Shown piece after piece: positions 62,899-64,000 of a DNA stretch of 64,000 nt. A model generated the notes under the pieces. That model was given only the letters and a program-made list of their open reading frames with translations. It searched no databases and was not told where the DNA came from. The stretch's first letter is position 1. Each line of letters starts with the position of its first letter. The translations under genes and the position numbers were made by a program. Origin of the DNA: Acidimicrobiales bacterium. Lineage in GTDB: Bacteria > Actinomycetota > Acidimicrobiia > Acidimicrobiales > MedAcidi-G1. The stretch is taken from assembly GCA_028823445.1 (NCBI GenBank), contig JAPKBH010000001.1:1-64000 (forward strand). The letters run 5' to 3'.

Positions 62899-64000
62899 GT
62901 GAGCGACGAGAAACCAACGGTTGACCCCGATGAAACGGAAGACAACTTAGAAAAATCTTCTTCGGGAACCGTGGTCCCCGAAGAACATCGGCGTCGGCGG
63001 GTCACTTTTTTTCAACGTTCAGGAACCGAAGGAAACCCCCTAGAAGGGTTACAGGTCGAAGCGGGAGGGCGGTGGAGCGAAGCAGAAGCAGACCGAAAGA
63101 TTCGAGAGTTTCTGATTCGTCTGGCCGGCGATCGAAAGTTAATTCACCATGCCGACCCCGTGGAGTTGGCACGAGACAACGACTTGCTTTTACTTTTCGG
63201 ACCAGAACAAGAAGAAACCTTTGCTGCTTTAGCAGTGCGCTTTCCCGACGAAACATTGGCTACTTGGACGCTGTTACTAAGTGGGGGAGACAGCGCTGAG
63301 TCTTTCGGGCCACGTTCGCGGGCTGAACGCCGTGACGAGGCGGCCATAAGTAAGTCAATCAAAGTAGCGTTCCGTCGCCGAGTTCTTGGCATGGCGGCCA
63401 CGGTCGTTCTCTTAATAACCGGTGGCTTATTTGTGCGCACCTTGTTCGAAGAGGGCATAGTGGACCGCTCAGAACAAGCTTTGTGGCTAACCGGTAGCGG
63501 CAGTAGCCCAGATGACCAGGATGGCCAGGAAGAACTTGCCCTTGGTTTGCCGATTGCTCTTCCTGAGTTAGTTGCTTCGCTTAACACCGTGGTCGCCGTG
63601 GTGGCCGGTGAAGGTTCAGTCGAAGAACGGGTACGCACCGAGGTGCCGGAGGGGTTGCTCTCGCATGCCCCTGGGGAAATTTCTGCCACTATTTTTCGTC
63701 ACCGAGGAGGCCAGGTTGCTTTGGTGGGCCCTTCGGGATGGATGGATGAAGCCTGCGTAAGAGTTTCGGTAGTCGATAATCGCTTACGCCCCTTTGACGT
63801 GGTGACCTACGAGACGGCACCCGGAGTCTGCCCAGACAACTTGCCGGGCCGTTTGGCCACCGTTGCTTGCCAAGGTGACACTGTGCTCATTCTTTCTCTG
63901 GGCATTCCCCAAGGGGAAGTGTCGCTGGTTGAAGGCGGTACCAGTTGGCCAGAAGCGGTAAGGGTGGGGCTCGAAAGTCATCATGAAAATTGGGAAACTC
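62899..64000 (+). CDS. Unrecognised single-pass membrane protein (partial, runs off the window)
   Basis: An open frame of 367 codons with no stop before the window end, missing from the ORF track for that reason. I do not recognise the family. It starts with an acidic, disordered stretch, then a soluble region (about residues 35-135). One membrane segment, VLGMAATVVLLITGGLFV, spans about residues 162-180. After it lies a presumably extracellular part with Cys residues (DEACVRVSV, GVCPDN, VACQGD) that could form disulphides. The GTG at 62899 is chosen from TAACCT seven bases upstream; GTG at 62881 is an alternative. It is divergent from the lipoprotein gene, so the two may act together at the cell envelope. 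Confidence 0.7.
   Translation, partial: MSDEKPTVDPDETEDNLEKSSSGTVVPEEHRRRRVTFFQRSGTEGNPLEGLQVEAGGRWSEAEADRKIREFLIRLAGDRKLIHHADPVELARDNDLLLLFGPEQEETFAALAVRFPDETLATWTLLLSGGDSAESFGPRSRAERRDEAAISKSIKVAFRRRVLGMAATVVLLITGGLFVRTLFEEGIVDRSEQALWLTGSGSSPDDQDGQEELALGLPIALPELVASLNTVVAVVAGEGSVEERVRTEVPEGLLSHAPGEISATIFRHRGGQVALVGPSGWMDEACVRVSVVDNRLRPFDVVTYETAPGVCPDNLPGRLATVACQGDTVLILSLGIPQGEVSLVEGGTSWPEAVRVGLESHHENWET

Overview
The window looks like a core-chromosome segment of an actinobacterium. By eye its base composition is moderate, roughly mid-50s percent GC. Several markers point to Actinomycetota: a RamB-type regulator beside malate synthase and isocitrate lyase, a class II DAHP synthase, a BldD-like regulator, a PAC2-family protein, a FolP2-type DHPS paralogue, a LytR_C protein between nadD and rsfS, and the order comEA-comEC-holA-rpsT-lepA-hrcA-dnaJ. 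The moderate GC, the diverged proteins and the mreBCD-mrdA-rodA cluster suggest an uncultured Acidimicrobiia lineage, but that placement is inference only. I see no prophage, insertion sequence, CRISPR array or integrated element, and no gene-free stretch longer than 300 bases.

Layout. 0-8 kb: glyoxylate shunt (aceB, then partial aceA, minus strand) separated by a 13-copy heptamer tandem repeat, a divergent ramB-like regulator, a class III cyclic-nucleotide phosphodiesterase, an acyl-CoA ligase with a MaoC-type hydratase, and a serine hydrolase. 8-14.7 kb: tRNA-Gly, a PLP decarboxylase, tig-clpP-clpX, folC, ndk. 14.8-20.7 kb: the cell-elongation operon mreB-mreC-mreD-mrdA-rodA. 20.7-28.2 kb: an uncharacterised radical-SAM pair, RNase E/G, rplU, rpmA, obgE, proB. 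28.2-38.3 kb: murJ placed in reverse between proB and proA, a MoxR/VWA pair, a class II DAHP synthase, a small sigma factor, nadD, an LCP-like LytR_C protein, rsfS. 38.3-45 kb: an MFS transporter, tRNA-Ala, leuS, a PAC2 protein, an aminoglycoside-phosphotransferase-like kinase, a CnoX-like thioredoxin. 45-54.5 kb: comEA, comEC, a FolP2-like protein, holA, rpsT, lepA, hrcA, dnaJ, a bldD-like gene. 54.5-64 kb: secA, prfB, ftsE, ftsX, a Rieske protein with a methyltransferase, an orphan substrate-binding-like lipoprotein, and a partial membrane protein running off the end.

Gene expression. The clearest cross-window pattern is promoter architecture. At least 21 genes that begin transcription units have a TANNNT hexamer (mostly TAG..T) only 6-9 bases before the start codon, with no Shine-Dalgarno sequence. 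That is what leaderless transcripts look like. Downstream genes in operons instead use 4-base ATGA overlaps or ordinary Shine-Dalgarno sequences. The pattern also decided many start codons here that differ from the ORF track.

Honest overall view: this is mostly conserved housekeeping sequence. No obviously new multi-gene defence or metabolic system is visible. The items most worth a second look are the leaderless promoter pattern, the heptamer repeat before aceA, the LCP-like protein that seems to lack catalytic residues, the FolP2-like DHPS paralogue, the shortened ComEC, the Rieske/methyltransferase pair attached to ftsEX, and the lipoprotein plus divergent membrane protein at the right end.
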